This document shows positions 15,777-25,609 of a stretch of 25,945 nucleotides of DNA, piece by piece. A model generated the notes under the pieces. It saw only the letters and a list, made by a program, of their open reading frames with translations, had not been told where the DNA came from and ran no database searches. Positions within the stretch are counted from its first letter, which is position 1. Every line of letters begins with the position of its first letter. Source of the stretch: FEN-1219 sp035548835 (GTDB lineage: Bacteria > Pseudomonadota > Gammaproteobacteria > Steroidobacterales > Rariloculaceae); NCBI GenBank assembly GCA_035548835.1, contig DASZSB010000198.1:1-25945 (forward strand). Direction: 5' to 3'. The translations under genes and the position numbers were made by a program.

Positions 15777-17029
15777 TCCTTGGCGCGATCGCGCTGTTGC
15801 TGCTGACGCTGCTTGGAGCGCCCCTGTTCGCCGTGATCGGCACGAGCGCCATGCTCGGGTTTCACGGCGAGGGCGTGAACCTCTCCGTCGTCGCGATCGA
15901 ATTCTTCGGCGTGTCGGAGACGCCGGTGCTCGTGGCGATCCCGCTGTTCACGTTCGCGGGTTTCCTGCTGAGCGCGGGGCAGGCGCCGCGGCGCCTGTTG
16001 CGCCTCACGCAGGCCGTGGTGGGCTGGTTGCCCGGCGGCCTCGCGATCATCTGCCTCACGGTGTGCGCGCTGTTGACCGCGTTCACCGGCGCTTCAGGCG
16101 TGACGATCATCGCGCTCGGCGCCGTGCTGTTCCCAGCGCTGTCGGAAGCCGGCTACGACGAGAAGTTCAACCTCGGCCTGATCACGGCGTCCGGCAGCCT
16201 CGGCCTGCTGTTCGCGCCGTCCTTGCCGCTGATCCTGTACGGCGTCGTGGCACAGGCGCCGATCGACCAGCTGTTCGTGGCCGGCGTGTTGCCCGGCGTG
16301 CTGATGATCGCGTTGCTGTCGGTTTACAGCCTGTGGCGCAACCGACACGTGCCGCGCCCGGCCGCCGAGCGCTCCGTGGCGGCGCTGTGGGCGGCCGTCC
16401 GCGAAGCGAAGTGGGACCTGCCGCTGCCGTTCGTCGTGCTGGGCGGCATCTACAGCGGCTACTTCGCGGTTTCCGAAGCGGCCGCGGTCACGGCGCTCTA
16501 CGTCGTCCTCGTCGAGGTCGTGTTCCTGCGCGAAGTGCGCTGGCGAGATCTGCCGCGCATCATGCGCGAATCGACGGTGCTGGTCGGCGCCATCCTCGTG
16601 ATCCTCGGTGTTTCGCTGGCGTCGACGAACTACATGATCGATGCCGGCGTGCCGCAGCAGATGTTCGCCGTGGTCAGCCAGTACGTCAGCGGGCCGAACA
16701 GCTTCCTGGTCGTCCTGCTCGTGTTCCTGCTGATCCTGGGCGCGATCCTCGACATCTTCTCGGCCATCGTGCTGATCGTGCCGCTGTTGCTGCCCGTGGC
16801 CTCGCAGTTCGGCATGAATCCCATCCACCTCGGCATCATCTTCCTCGCGGCCATGGAGCTCGGGTACCTGATGCCGCCCCACGGGCTGAACCTGTTCATC
16901 GCCAGCCACCGGTTCGGGAAGGACATCACCGTCATCTATTGGGCCACCCAGCCGTTCCTGCTGGTGTCGCTGCTTGCGGTCATCATCATTGCATTTTGGC
17001 CGGGTTTGTCTTTAATGCTGTTGCATTGA
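15773..17029 (+). CDS. dctM: TRAP transporter large permease subunit (DctM family)
   Basis: The 418-residue permease has about twelve hydrophobic segments. It shows DctM landmarks: IPLFTFAGFLLSAG, the GASGVT-like FTGASGVTIIALGAVLFPAL segment (in part), APSLPLILYG, FSAIVLIVPLLLPVA and LMPPHGLNLFIAS. It imports solute with sodium, driven by the binding protein. The start is fixed by AGGAGG at 15760-15765 with a seven-base spacer before the GTG at 15773; the longer open frame upstream is only a shadow of dctQ. SppA follows after 26 bases. Confidence 0.94.
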   Translation: MILGAIALLLLTLLGAPLFAVIGTSAMLGFHGEGVNLSVVAIEFFGVSETPVLVAIPLFTFAGFLLSAGQAPRRLLRLTQAVVGWLPGGLAIICLTVCALLTAFTGASGVTIIALGAVLFPALSEAGYDEKFNLGLITASGSLGLLFAPSLPLILYGVVAQAPIDQLFVAGVLPGVLMIALLSVYSLWRNRHVPRPAAERSVAALWAAVREAKWDLPLPFVVLGGIYSGYFAVSEAAAVTALYVVLVEVVFLREVRWRDLPRIMRESTVLVGAILVILGVSLASTNYMIDAGVPQQMFAVVSQYVSGPNSFLVVLLVFLLILGAILDIFSAIVLIVPLLLPVASQFGMNPIHLGIIFLAAMELGYLMPPHGLNLFIASHRFGKDITVIYWATQPFLLVSLLAVIIIAFWPGLSLMLLH

Positions 17030-17055
17030 CCGGCCGATTTCGGAGTACGAAGCGT

Positions 17056-18918
17056 ATGGACAAGCGCGGATGGCCGCTGCGGGTCGTCACTGCGATCTGG
17101 CGGGGGCTCGATCGGTTACGCCGGCTCCTGCACCTGATCCTGCTGCTCGGGATCTTCCTGCTGCTGTTCGTGGCCGCGCTCGAAGAGCGGGTATTCGTGC
17201 CGAATGCCGCGGCGCTCGTGATCGCGCCCAAGGGCAATCTGGTCGATCAGCTTTCGGGGGACCCGTTGACGCGGGCCGTCGCGCGCGCGCGGGGCACCCC
17301 GCTGCAGGAAACGCTCGTTCGGGATGTCATCGAAGCGCTGCGCGCCGCCCGCGACGACGTCCGTATCAAGGCCGTGGTGCTGCGGCTCGACGGAATGAGC
17401 GGTGGCGGCCTGAGCAAGCTGCAGGAAATCGCCGCCGAGCTGGCACATTTCAAGGAAAGCGGCAAGACGGTGATCGCGATCGGCGATGCGTTCTCGCGCG
17501 ATCAATACTATCTGGCGGCGCATGCGGACCGCGTGTACATGCACCCGATGGGCATGGTGCTGGTCGACGGCTACAGCCGCTATCTGCCGTATTACAAGTC
17601 GGCGCTCGACAAGCTCTACATCGACTACAACGTCTGGACCGTGGGCGAATACAAGTCGTTCGTGGAGCCGATCACGCGCGATGGAATGTCGCCGCAGGAT
17701 ACCGAGGCGAGCCGGGCCTATCTCGGTGCGTTGTGGAGAGCCTATCAGGCCGACGTCACGGCGGCCCGCAAGCTTCCGGACGCGGCCCTGCAGCGCTACG
17801 CCGACGACATCGTGTCGCTGCTGACGAACGCTGGCGGCAACACGGCCCAGCTCGCCGTGGATTACGGGCTCGTGGACGAGCTGCTGACTCGCGACGCCAT
17901 GCGCGAGCGCATCCGCGCCGCGGTGGGCGAGGACGGCGCTGGAGCGAAGGCCACGGACGAATATGTCTCGATCGGGCTCGACGACTACGTGCGCTCGCTG
18001 GACCTGCCGGCGAAGGAAGCGAGCCAGGCCGATCGCGTGGCCGTGGTCGTGGCTGCGGGCACGATCCTGGACGGGCGCCAGCCGCCCGGCAGCATCGGCG
18101 GCGACTCGATGGCGGAGCTGATCCGCAGGATCCGTCTCGATGAGTCCGTGAAGGCGCTGGTGCTGCGCGTGGATTCGGGCGGCGGTAGCGCCTTTGCGTC
18201 CGACGTGATCCTGCGTGAGCTGCAGCTCTTCAAGGACTCCGGCCGACCCTTGGTCGTCTCGATGGGCAGTGTGGCAGCCTCGGGGGGATATTGGATTTCG
18301 ATGGCCGCGAACGAGATCTGGGCGAGCCCGACGACGCTGACCGGTTCGATCGGCGTCGGTGCCACGATTGCCACGTTTCCGCGCACGCTCGACAAGGTGG
18401 GCGTGCACGTCGACGGCATCGGCACGACGCAGCTCTCGGGCGCGTTCGACGTCACGCGTCCGATGGGCGAGGCCGTGAAGGGCATGATCCGGGAGTCGGT
18501 CAAGAACACGTATGCCGAGTTCGTCGGCAAGGTGGCGGAGTATCGCGGCCGGCCACTCGAGCAGATCGAAGCCGCTGCGCAGGGGCGTGTGTGGATCGGT
18601 ACCGACGCGCTCGACCGCGGGCTCGTGGATCATCTCGGGACGTTCGCGGATGCCGTGAAGGCGGCGGCCGCACTCGCGAAGTTGACCGAAGGGCGCTACA
18701 GCGTCCAGTACGTGGAGCCGGATCTCACGTTCAGCGAACGCTTCGCCATGTCGTTCGCGACGAAGGCCGTCCCCCTCGTGGACGAGGTGATCGGGTTGCC
18801 GCGGTGGTCCTCGACCGTGGCGCACGCAGTGGAGTCCGCACTCGAGCCGCTGGCGTTCGTGTCGCGTCTGAACGACCCTCGCGGCGTGTACGCCTACTGC
18901 TTCTGCGACGTGCAGTGA
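17056..18918 (+). CDS. sppA: Signal peptide peptidase SppA, 67K type
   Basis: At 620 residues this is the long, two-domain SppA of the E. coli type. It is a membrane-anchored Ser-Lys protease that degrades leftover signal peptides on the periplasmic side. One N-terminal membrane segment (about 22-42) is followed by two ClpP-like halves. The catalytic lysine is Lys200 (GEYKSFVEP) in the first half, and the serine is Ser409 (MGSVAASGGYW) in the second, matching the known E. coli pair. GGAG at 17042-17045 precedes the ATG at 17056. The open frame upstream of it overlaps dctM and is not coding. It ends in GTGA overlap with hslR. Confidence 0.96.
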   Translation: MDKRGWPLRVVTAIWRGLDRLRRLLHLILLLGIFLLLFVAALEERVFVPNAAALVIAPKGNLVDQLSGDPLTRAVARARGTPLQETLVRDVIEALRAARDDVRIKAVVLRLDGMSGGGLSKLQEIAAELAHFKESGKTVIAIGDAFSRDQYYLAAHADRVYMHPMGMVLVDGYSRYLPYYKSALDKLYIDYNVWTVGEYKSFVEPITRDGMSPQDTEASRAYLGALWRAYQADVTAARKLPDAALQRYADDIVSLLTNAGGNTAQLAVDYGLVDELLTRDAMRERIRAAVGEDGAGAKATDEYVSIGLDDYVRSLDLPAKEASQADRVAVVVAAGTILDGRQPPGSIGGDSMAELIRRIRLDESVKALVLRVDSGGGSAFASDVILRELQLFKDSGRPLVVSMGSVAASGGYWISMAANEIWASPTTLTGSIGVGATIATFPRTLDKVGVHVDGIGTTQLSGAFDVTRPMGEAVKGMIRESVKNTYAEFVGKVAEYRGRPLEQIEAAAQGRVWIGTDALDRGLVDHLGTFADAVKAAAALAKLTEGRYSVQYVEPDLTFSERFAMSFATKAVPLVDEVIGLPRWSSTVAHAVESALEPLAFVSRLNDPRGVYAYCFCDVQ

Positions 18919-19331
18919 GCGACGAGGAAGCGGGTCAGGATCGACTGCGCATCGATCGCTGGCTCTGGTGTGCCCGTTTCTTCAAGACGCGCAGCGTGGC
19001 CGCCGAGGCCGTGCGCGGCGGGCACGTGCGCCTGAACGGCCAGCGGGTGAAGCCGGCGCACGCGGTCAAGGTGGGCGACGCGGTCACGATCGAGTTGCGC
19101 GACGAGTCGGAGCGTGACGTGAGGATAGCGGCGATCCCGGTGCGCCGAGGCCCCGCACCCGAGGCGTCCGCTACGTACGTCGAGACGCCCGAATCGATCG
19201 AGCGCCGCCGGCTGGCGGCGGAGCAGCGGGCGCTACGGCCGGCGTTCGCACCGCCGACGAGCGGCAGGCCGGACAAACGGACCCGCCGGCTGCTGCTGCG
19301 CGCGCGCCAGCGAACCCCGGACGACGCCTAG
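18915..19331 (+). CDS. hslR: Heat shock protein 15 homologue, S4-domain RNA-binding protein
   Basis: The 138-residue product has an N-terminal S4 domain (about 10-70) with IDRWLWCARFFKTRSVAAEAV (in part) and GGHVRLNGQRVKPAHAVKVGD (in part), the hallmark of Hsp15/HslR. Hsp15 binds 50S subunits that carry a nascent chain and helps recycle them. The C-terminal tail is basic and probably disordered. The start is GTG at 18915 overlapping the sppA stop; no Shine-Dalgarno is obvious, so translation may be coupled. Its TAG stop shares CTAG with sixA on the other strand. Confidence 0.9.
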   Translation: MSDEEAGQDRLRIDRWLWCARFFKTRSVAAEAVRGGHVRLNGQRVKPAHAVKVGDAVTIELRDESERDVRIAAIPVRRGPAPEASATYVETPESIERRRLAAEQRALRPAFAPPTSGRPDKRTRRLLLRARQRTPDDA

Positions 19332-19834
19332 GCTTCGCCGGCAGGGTTCTTCGGATAGTCGTAGTACGCGAGATCGCGCCGCGCCGCATTGACGTCCGAC
19401 CAGCGCGGTGTCGCGCAATCGATGACGACCACGCCGGCCGTCGGCAGATTGGCGAGACCGAGTGTCGGCAGCAACAGGTTCACGAGCTCGGTCATGCCGG
19501 GGTTGTGGCCCACGACGAGCAACTGGTCCACCGCAGCCGCCTGCGTTCCTATGACCGTCAGGATCTCGGCCGGTGTGGCGAGGTAGAGCGCTGGCTCCAG
19601 CCGAATGGCGTCGGCGGGACACTCGAGCGCGTGCGCCACCAGCTGCGCCGTGCGCTGCGCGCGCGTGGCGGGACTGGCGAGGATCAGGTCGGGACGGAGG
19701 CCACGGTTCCGCAGTCGCGCTCCCATGCGCGGGGCGTCGCGTTCGCCGCGCGCGGACAGCGGCCGCTCGAAGTCCGCGAGCGCGTCGTTAGACCAGCTCG
19801 ATTTGGCGTGGCGAACCAGGATCAGGCGCTTCAT
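19328..19834 (-). CDS. sixA: SixA-type phosphohistidine phosphatase
   Basis: The 168-residue protein is a compact histidine-phosphatase-superfamily enzyme. The N-terminal LVRHAKSSW has the catalytic Arg8-His9. LILASPATRAQRTA (about 50-63) supplies the second arginine, and VVGHNPGMTEL (about 106-116) the second histidine. SixA removes phosphate from histidine, in E. coli from the phosphotransferase-system protein NPr and earlier reported for ArcB. It lies 10 bases downstream of sufT in the same direction, so it may be the last gene of the suf operon. The substrate in this organism cannot be told from the sequence. Confidence 0.9.
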   Translation of the reverse strand: MKRLILVRHAKSSWSNDALADFERPLSARGERDAPRMGARLRNRGLRPDLILASPATRAQRTAQLVAHALECPADAIRLEPALYLATPAEILTVIGTQAAAVDQLLVVGHNPGMTELVNLLLPTLGLANLPTAGVVVIDCATPRWSDVNAARRDLAYYDYPKNPAGEA

Positions 19835-19844
19835 GCGCGGTCCG

Positions 19845-20396
19845 TCAGAACAGACCCGCCTCGAGGCGCGCTTCCTCCGACATCATCGAGCGGTTCCACG
19901 GCGGGTCGAACACGACCTCGACCTCGGCGCGCTCGACCGTGGGGATCTGCTCGATCTTCTCCCTCACGTCCTGCGCCAGGATGTCCCCCATGCCGCAGCC
20001 CGGTGCGGTCAAGGTCATCTTGATGCTGACGACGCGGCCGCCGGATTCCACGCGCTCGACCTTGCACTCGTAGACCAGGCCGAGCTCCACGATGTTGATG
20101 GGGATCTCGGGGTCGTAGCAGGTGCGCAGCTGCTGCCAGACGACCGCTTCGAGATCGGCCTCCGTGGCGTCCTCGGGCAGCTCGGGGCCGAGCATCGGGG
20201 GCTTGCCGATCGCATCGCCGTCGCGGCCTGCGATCCGGAACAGGTTGCCCTCGATATAGATCGTGAAGCTGCCGCCCAGGGCCTGGGTCAGGAAGCCGGT
20301 CGTGCCCTCGGGCAAGGTCACTTTCTCGCCCGCGGGAATCAGCACCGCGGGGCAGTCGCGCGCGAGCGTGACGGGCTCGTTGTGGGAGTGGTACAT
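19845..20396 (-). CDS. sufT: SufT, Fe-S assembly auxiliary protein (DUF59/MIP18 family)
   Basis: The 183-residue protein carries a DUF59 core (about 85-165) with DPEIPINIVELGLVYE and LTAPGCGMGDI, in which the cysteine is the conserved metal-site residue. An N-terminal extension contains a LPEGTTGFLTQALGG segment typical of the SufT subfamily. SufT helps mature Fe-S proteins, mostly under high demand. It starts four bases after the sufU stop, and its position at the end of sufBCDSU supports the call. Confidence 0.93.
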   Translation of the reverse strand: MYHSHNEPVTLARDCPAVLIPAGEKVTLPEGTTGFLTQALGGSFTIYIEGNLFRIAGRDGDAIGKPPMLGPELPEDATEADLEAVVWQQLRTCYDPEIPINIVELGLVYECKVERVESGGRVVSIKMTLTAPGCGMGDILAQDVREKIEQIPTVERAEVEVVFDPPWNRSMMSEEARLEAGLF

Positions 20397-20400
20397 GCCG

Positions 20401-20850
20401 CTACTCGGTAGTGACGGTGTCGTCCTTTTCGGTGACCGCCGCCTTCAGCGCGTGCCAGGCGAGGCTCGCGCACTTCACGCGTGATGGGTAGTCGCGCACC
20501 CCGCCGAGCGCCGCGAGCTTGTCCAGGTCTGCCGCGTGCTCGTGCTCGTGCTCGCCCGTCAGCAGGTCGTGCACCTGATCGAACAGCCGCAGCGCATCCG
20601 GCACGGTGGCGCCCTTCACGCGCTCGGTCATCAGCGATGACGACGCCACGGAGATCGCGCAGCCGCTGCCCTTGAAGCTGATGTCGCGGACGGTGCCGTG
20701 GTCGAGCTTCACGTACAGCGTGAGCTTGTCGCCGCAGAGCGGATTCACCGCCGAGACGACGCGCGTCGCGTCGCCGATCTCGCCGAAGTTGCGCGGGTTG
20801 CGGTTGTGATCGAGGATCACCTGGCGATACAGCTCTTGGACATCATCCAC
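20401..20850 (-). CDS. sufU: SufU-type sulfur transfer / scaffold-like protein
   Basis: The 149-residue protein is IscU-like but of the SufU kind, with a loop of about 20 extra residues between the second and third cysteine. Cys39, Asp41, Cys64 and Cys127 match the zinc-binding set of Bacillus SufU, which receives sulfur from SufS. It has LCGDKL at 38-43, GSGCAIS at 61-67 and YPSRVKCASLAW at 121-132. An unusual GEHEHEHAAD tract (99-108) sits in the loop. The start is GTG at 20850 with GGAG seven bases upstream. It overlaps the end of sufS by eight bases. No sufE is present in the operon. Confidence 0.93.
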   Translation of the reverse strand: MDDVQELYRQVILDHNRNPRNFGEIGDATRVVSAVNPLCGDKLTLYVKLDHGTVRDISFKGSGCAISVASSSLMTERVKGATVPDALRLFDQVHDLLTGEHEHEHAADLDKLAALGGVRDYPSRVKCASLAWHALKAAVTEKDDTVTTE

Positions 20851-22102
20851 GGAAGATCTCCACGGCGCGCTTCAGACCCACGATCAGGCGGTCCACGTCG
20901 GCGCGGTTGTTGTAGAACGCGAACGAGGCACGGGCCGTGGCCGGGATGCCGTAGCGTTCCATGATCGGCATCGCGCAGTGATGGCCCGTGCGGATGGCCA
21001 CCCCTTCGTGATCGACGATCGTGCCCAGGTCGTGCGGATGCACGCCATCGATCACGAACGACAGCACTCCGGTCTTGGGCTCGGCCGTGCCGATCACACG
21101 GGCCCCCGGCACGTCGCTCACGAGGCGCTGCGTCGCATACTCGAGCAACGCATGCTCGTGGGCGGCCGCGGCATCGAAATCGATGCTCTCGAGATAGTCC
21201 ACTGCGGCGCCCAGGCCGACGGCGCCGGTGATGTTCGGCGTGCCGGCCTCGAACTTGTACGGCAGGGCGTTGTAGGTGCTGCGTTCGAAGCTGACCGTCA
21301 GGATCATGTCACCGCCGCCCTGGTATGGCGGCATGGCAGCGAGCAGCGCGCGCTTGCCGTACAGCACGCCAATGCCGGTCGGGCCGAACATCTTGTGTCC
21401 GGAGAACGCGTAGAAATCGCAATCGAGTGCCTGCACGTCGACGCGCAGGTGGGGAACGGCTTGCGCGCCGTCGACCAGCACGACCGCGCCCGCCCGATGC
21501 GCCGCGGCCACCAGCGAAGCCACGGGGTTCACCGTGCCGAGAGCGTTCGATACGTGGGTCACCGCGACGATCTTCGTGCGCTCGCCGAGCAGCGCTTCGA
21601 ATGCGGCGACGTCGAGGCTGCCGTCGTCGTGGATCGGCGCGACGCGCAGCCTGGCGCCCGTCTGCTCGCAGATCAGCTGCCACGGCACGATGTTCGAGTG
21701 GTGCTCCATCCACGTGATCAGGACCTCGTCGCCGGCACGGAGCCGCTGCCGGCCGAGGCTCGCGGCCACGAGGTTGATCGACTCCGTCGTGCCGCGAGTG
21801 AAGATCACTTCTTCGGTCGCCGCCGCATTGATGAAGCGCCGCACCTTTGCCCGTGCGCCCTCGAAGGCGGCCGTGGAGCGCTCGCTCAGCACGTGGACGC
21901 CGCGATGCACGTTCGAGTGATTCAGGCGAGCCTGCACGGCGACCGCGTCGTGCACGGCGTTCGGCGCCTGGCTCGAGGCGGCATTGTCGAGATACGCGAG
22001 CGGCTTGCCGTGCACGAGCTGATGCAGCGCGGGGAACTCCGTGCGCAGGACCGCGAAGTCGCTGCGCAGGCCGGCAGGGCACCGATGCGGGGCGGAGCTC
22101 AC
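20843..22102 (-). CDS. sufS: Cysteine desulfurase SufS
   Basis: The 419-residue product is a class II PLP-dependent cysteine desulfurase that supplies persulfide sulfur for Fe-S clusters. Lys237 (FSGHKMFGPTG) binds PLP, His135 (MEHHSN) stacks on the cofactor, and Cys376 (RTGHHCAMP) is the persulfide-carrying residue. VHPHDLG (354-360) is the place where Bacillus SufS has the histidine that exchanges zinc with SufU, which fits the adjacent sufU. I chose the GTG at 22102: AGGAG lies five bases upstream and the length is normal. The open frame upstream is a shadow of sufD. Start and sufD stop overlap in GTGA. Confidence 0.96.
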   Translation of the reverse strand: MSSAPHRCPAGLRSDFAVLRTEFPALHQLVHGKPLAYLDNAASSQAPNAVHDAVAVQARLNHSNVHRGVHVLSERSTAAFEGARAKVRRFINAAATEEVIFTRGTTESINLVAASLGRQRLRAGDEVLITWMEHHSNIVPWQLICEQTGARLRVAPIHDDGSLDVAAFEALLGERTKIVAVTHVSNALGTVNPVASLVAAAHRAGAVVLVDGAQAVPHLRVDVQALDCDFYAFSGHKMFGPTGIGVLYGKRALLAAMPPYQGGGDMILTVSFERSTYNALPYKFEAGTPNITGAVGLGAAVDYLESIDFDAAAAHEHALLEYATQRLVSDVPGARVIGTAEPKTGVLSFVIDGVHPHDLGTIVDHEGVAIRTGHHCAMPIMERYGIPATARASFAFYNNRADVDRLIVGLKRAVEIFRG

Positions 22103-23385
22103 GTCGGCTCCTCGGCCAGCGTGCGCAGGCGCGCCGTCACGAGATCGAGCAGGCTCTGCCGGAAGGCGGCGTCCCGCACGCGCTCGAGCACGCTGGCGGC
22201 GAACGCCGACGTCAGCATCTCGCGCGCGTCGGCTGCATCGATGCCGCGCGCGCGCAGGTAGAACAGCTGATCCGCGTCGAGCTCGCCGACGGTGGAGCCA
22301 TGGCTGCACTTGACGTCGTCGGCGTAGATCTCGAGCTCGGGCTTGGTGTCGATCTCGCAGTGCTCGCCGAGCAGCAGGTTGTCGTTGCTCTGGCGCGCGT
22401 CGATGCGTTGCGCTTTCGGTCGCACGACCACCTTGCCGTTGAATACGCCGTGCCCGCGTTCGCCGATTACGCCGCGGAACGCTTCGTCGCTGCGGGTCTC
22501 GGGCGCGGCGTGCACGATGGTGGTGTGGTTGTCGATGTGCTGGCCCGGGCCGGGCACGAACAGCCCGAAGAGCTCCGCGCGCGCCCCGCGCTCACGCAGC
22601 GTGATGTCGACGTCGTTGCGCGCGAGGCGGCTGCCGAGGTCCACGTAGCCGGCCGTGAGCTCCGCCTCGGCGGCGAGATCCGCCGTCAGCAGCGAGGTGT
22701 GTGCCTGGCGTTCGCCGTGGCGCTGGAGCCGGTAGAGATCCACGTGCGAACCGGCCGCCTGGCGCAGCTGGACGACGGAGTTCAGCCATCCCGACCCGGC
22801 GCCGGCATCCACGATCTGCTCGATCAGGGTGATGCGCGCGCGCTCGCCCACCTCGATCACGAGCCGCGGCTGAGCCGCCAGGCGCTCGCGGCTCGAGCCA
22901 ACGTGCACGACGTGCACTGGCGCGTCCACGACGCACCCCGGCGCTACGCGCAGCCACAGGCCATGCTGGCTGAACGCCGTGTTCAGGGCGGCGAGGGGAT
23001 GGTCCTTCGTCGCCACGTGGCCCGCCCACCGGCCTTCGAACTCGCTCCACCGCGCGTCGAGGTCGAGAGCCTCGAGGCCCGCGGGCAGAACACTCGAGAG
23101 CTCGCTGCAGAAGTGTCCGTCCACGAACGCGAGCCGTGGCGCGGTGCCGGCCGCGCGTGCGAGCAGAGCCCCGGCGGCCCGCCGCTCGGCGTCGCCGGGC
23201 GGCGGCGCCGTGGCGAAGTCGTCGCGGCGCAGCGGCTCGAGATCGGTATAGCGCCATCGTTCCTGCCGCTTCTGCGGCCAGCCCGCGACCTCGAGCTCCG
23301 CCAGGGCGGCGCGCCGGGCGGGCCAGGTCACTCTGGCGCCCGGCAGCGGGCGTTCGATCAGAGGGAGCGGGGTCGCGTCGGTCAC
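22099..23385 (-). CDS. sufD: SufD, subunit of the SufBC2D scaffold
   Basis: The 428-residue protein matches SufD, which with SufB and SufC forms the Fe-S assembly scaffold. After a variable N-terminal domain the beta-helix core contains LGEHCEIDTKPELEIYADDV (339-358) and KCSHGSTVGELD (359-370). His362 corresponds to the essential histidine of E. coli SufD (KCSHG). DQLFYLRARGI follows. The start is GTG at 23385 with GGAG eight bases upstream, overlapping the sufC stop in GTGA. No alternative ATG is close. Confidence 0.95.
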   Translation of the reverse strand: MTDATPLPLIERPLPGARVTWPARRAALAELEVAGWPQKRQERWRYTDLEPLRRDDFATAPPPGDAERRAAGALLARAAGTAPRLAFVDGHFCSELSSVLPAGLEALDLDARWSEFEGRWAGHVATKDHPLAALNTAFSQHGLWLRVAPGCVVDAPVHVVHVGSSRERLAAQPRLVIEVGERARITLIEQIVDAGAGSGWLNSVVQLRQAAGSHVDLYRLQRHGERQAHTSLLTADLAAEAELTAGYVDLGSRLARNDVDITLRERGARAELFGLFVPGPGQHIDNHTTIVHAAPETRSDEAFRGVIGERGHGVFNGKVVVRPKAQRIDARQSNDNLLLGEHCEIDTKPELEIYADDVKCSHGSTVGELDADQLFYLRARGIDAADAREMLTSAFAASVLERVRDAAFRQSLLDLVTARLRTLAEEPT

Positions 23386-24134
23386 GCCTGCGCTCCGGTC
23401 TGAACCCAGTCGTAGCCCCGCTGGTCGAGCTGGCGTGCGAGGTCGCGGTCGCCGGATTTCACGATTCGGCCGCCCGCGAGCACGTGGACCCGGTCGGGGA
23501 CGATCAGCTCGAGCAGGCGCTCGTAATGCGTCACGACCAGCATTGAGCGCTCGGGGGATCGCAGGCTGTTCACGCCGTGCGCCACGATGCGCAGCGCGTC
23601 GACGTCGAGTCCGGAGTCCGTCTCGTCGAGCACGGCCAGGCGTGGCTCGAGCATCAGCATCTGCAGGATCTCGTTGCGTTTCTTCTCACCGCCCGAAAAG
23701 CCCTGGTTCACGCTGCGGTTCAAGAATTCCTTCGGCGCATGAACAACTTCCATCTTCTTTTTGATCAGGCTCATGAACTCGAACGCGTCGATCGGCGGCT
23801 CGCCGCGGGCGTGCCGCTGCGCATTCAGCGCGGCCTTCAGCAGGTACGCGTTGTTCACGCCCGGGATCTCGATGGGATATTGGAACGCGAGGAACACGCC
23901 GGCGCGGGCCCGTTCCTCGGGCGGCAAGGCCAGCAGGTCCTGACCGAGATACAGCACGCGGCCCGCCGTGACCTCGTAGTCTTCGCGCCCCGCCAGCACC
24001 TGCGCCAGGGTGCTCTTGCCGGAGCCGTTCGGCCCCATGATCGCGTGCACCTCGCCGGCGGGCACGTGCAGGGTAAGTCCCTTCAGGATCTCGCGGCCGC
24101 CCACGCGGGCATGCAGATTCTCGATCGTCAGCAT
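23382..24134 (-). CDS. sufC: SufC, ABC-type ATPase of the SUF scaffold
   Basis: The 250-residue ATPase has Walker A GPNGSGKST (34-42), signature FSGGEKKRNE, and Walker B LAVLDETDSGLD, all in SufC-specific form. It also has FQYPIEIPGV, which contacts SufB/SufD. It is soluble and drives the conformational change of SufBC2D. Two starts are possible: TTG at 24143 abuts GGGAG with no spacer, while ATG at 24134 has nine bases, so the ATG is chosen and it matches the usual MLxI start. It is 16 bases after the sufB stop. Confidence 0.97.
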   Translation of the reverse strand: MLTIENLHARVGGREILKGLTLHVPAGEVHAIMGPNGSGKSTLAQVLAGREDYEVTAGRVLYLGQDLLALPPEERARAGVFLAFQYPIEIPGVNNAYLLKAALNAQRHARGEPPIDAFEFMSLIKKKMEVVHAPKEFLNRSVNQGFSGGEKKRNEILQMLMLEPRLAVLDETDSGLDVDALRIVAHGVNSLRSPERSMLVVTHYERLLELIVPDRVHVLAGGRIVKSGDRDLARQLDQRGYDWVQTGAQA

Positions 24135-24150
24135 TTCTGGCAACTCCCTG

Positions 24151-25599
<1,449 letters not shown>

Positions 25600-25609
25600 G
25601 CTGTGATCC

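Noticed and set aside
17116..18825. Long minus-strand open frame opposite sppA
   Set aside because: SppA has both catalytic residues in the forward frame; the reverse translation is Arg/His-rich without motifs.
24135..24143. TTG start of sufC at 24143
   Set aside because: The ribosome binding site touches the TTG directly; the ATG nine bases downstream of GGGAG fits both spacing and family N-terminus.
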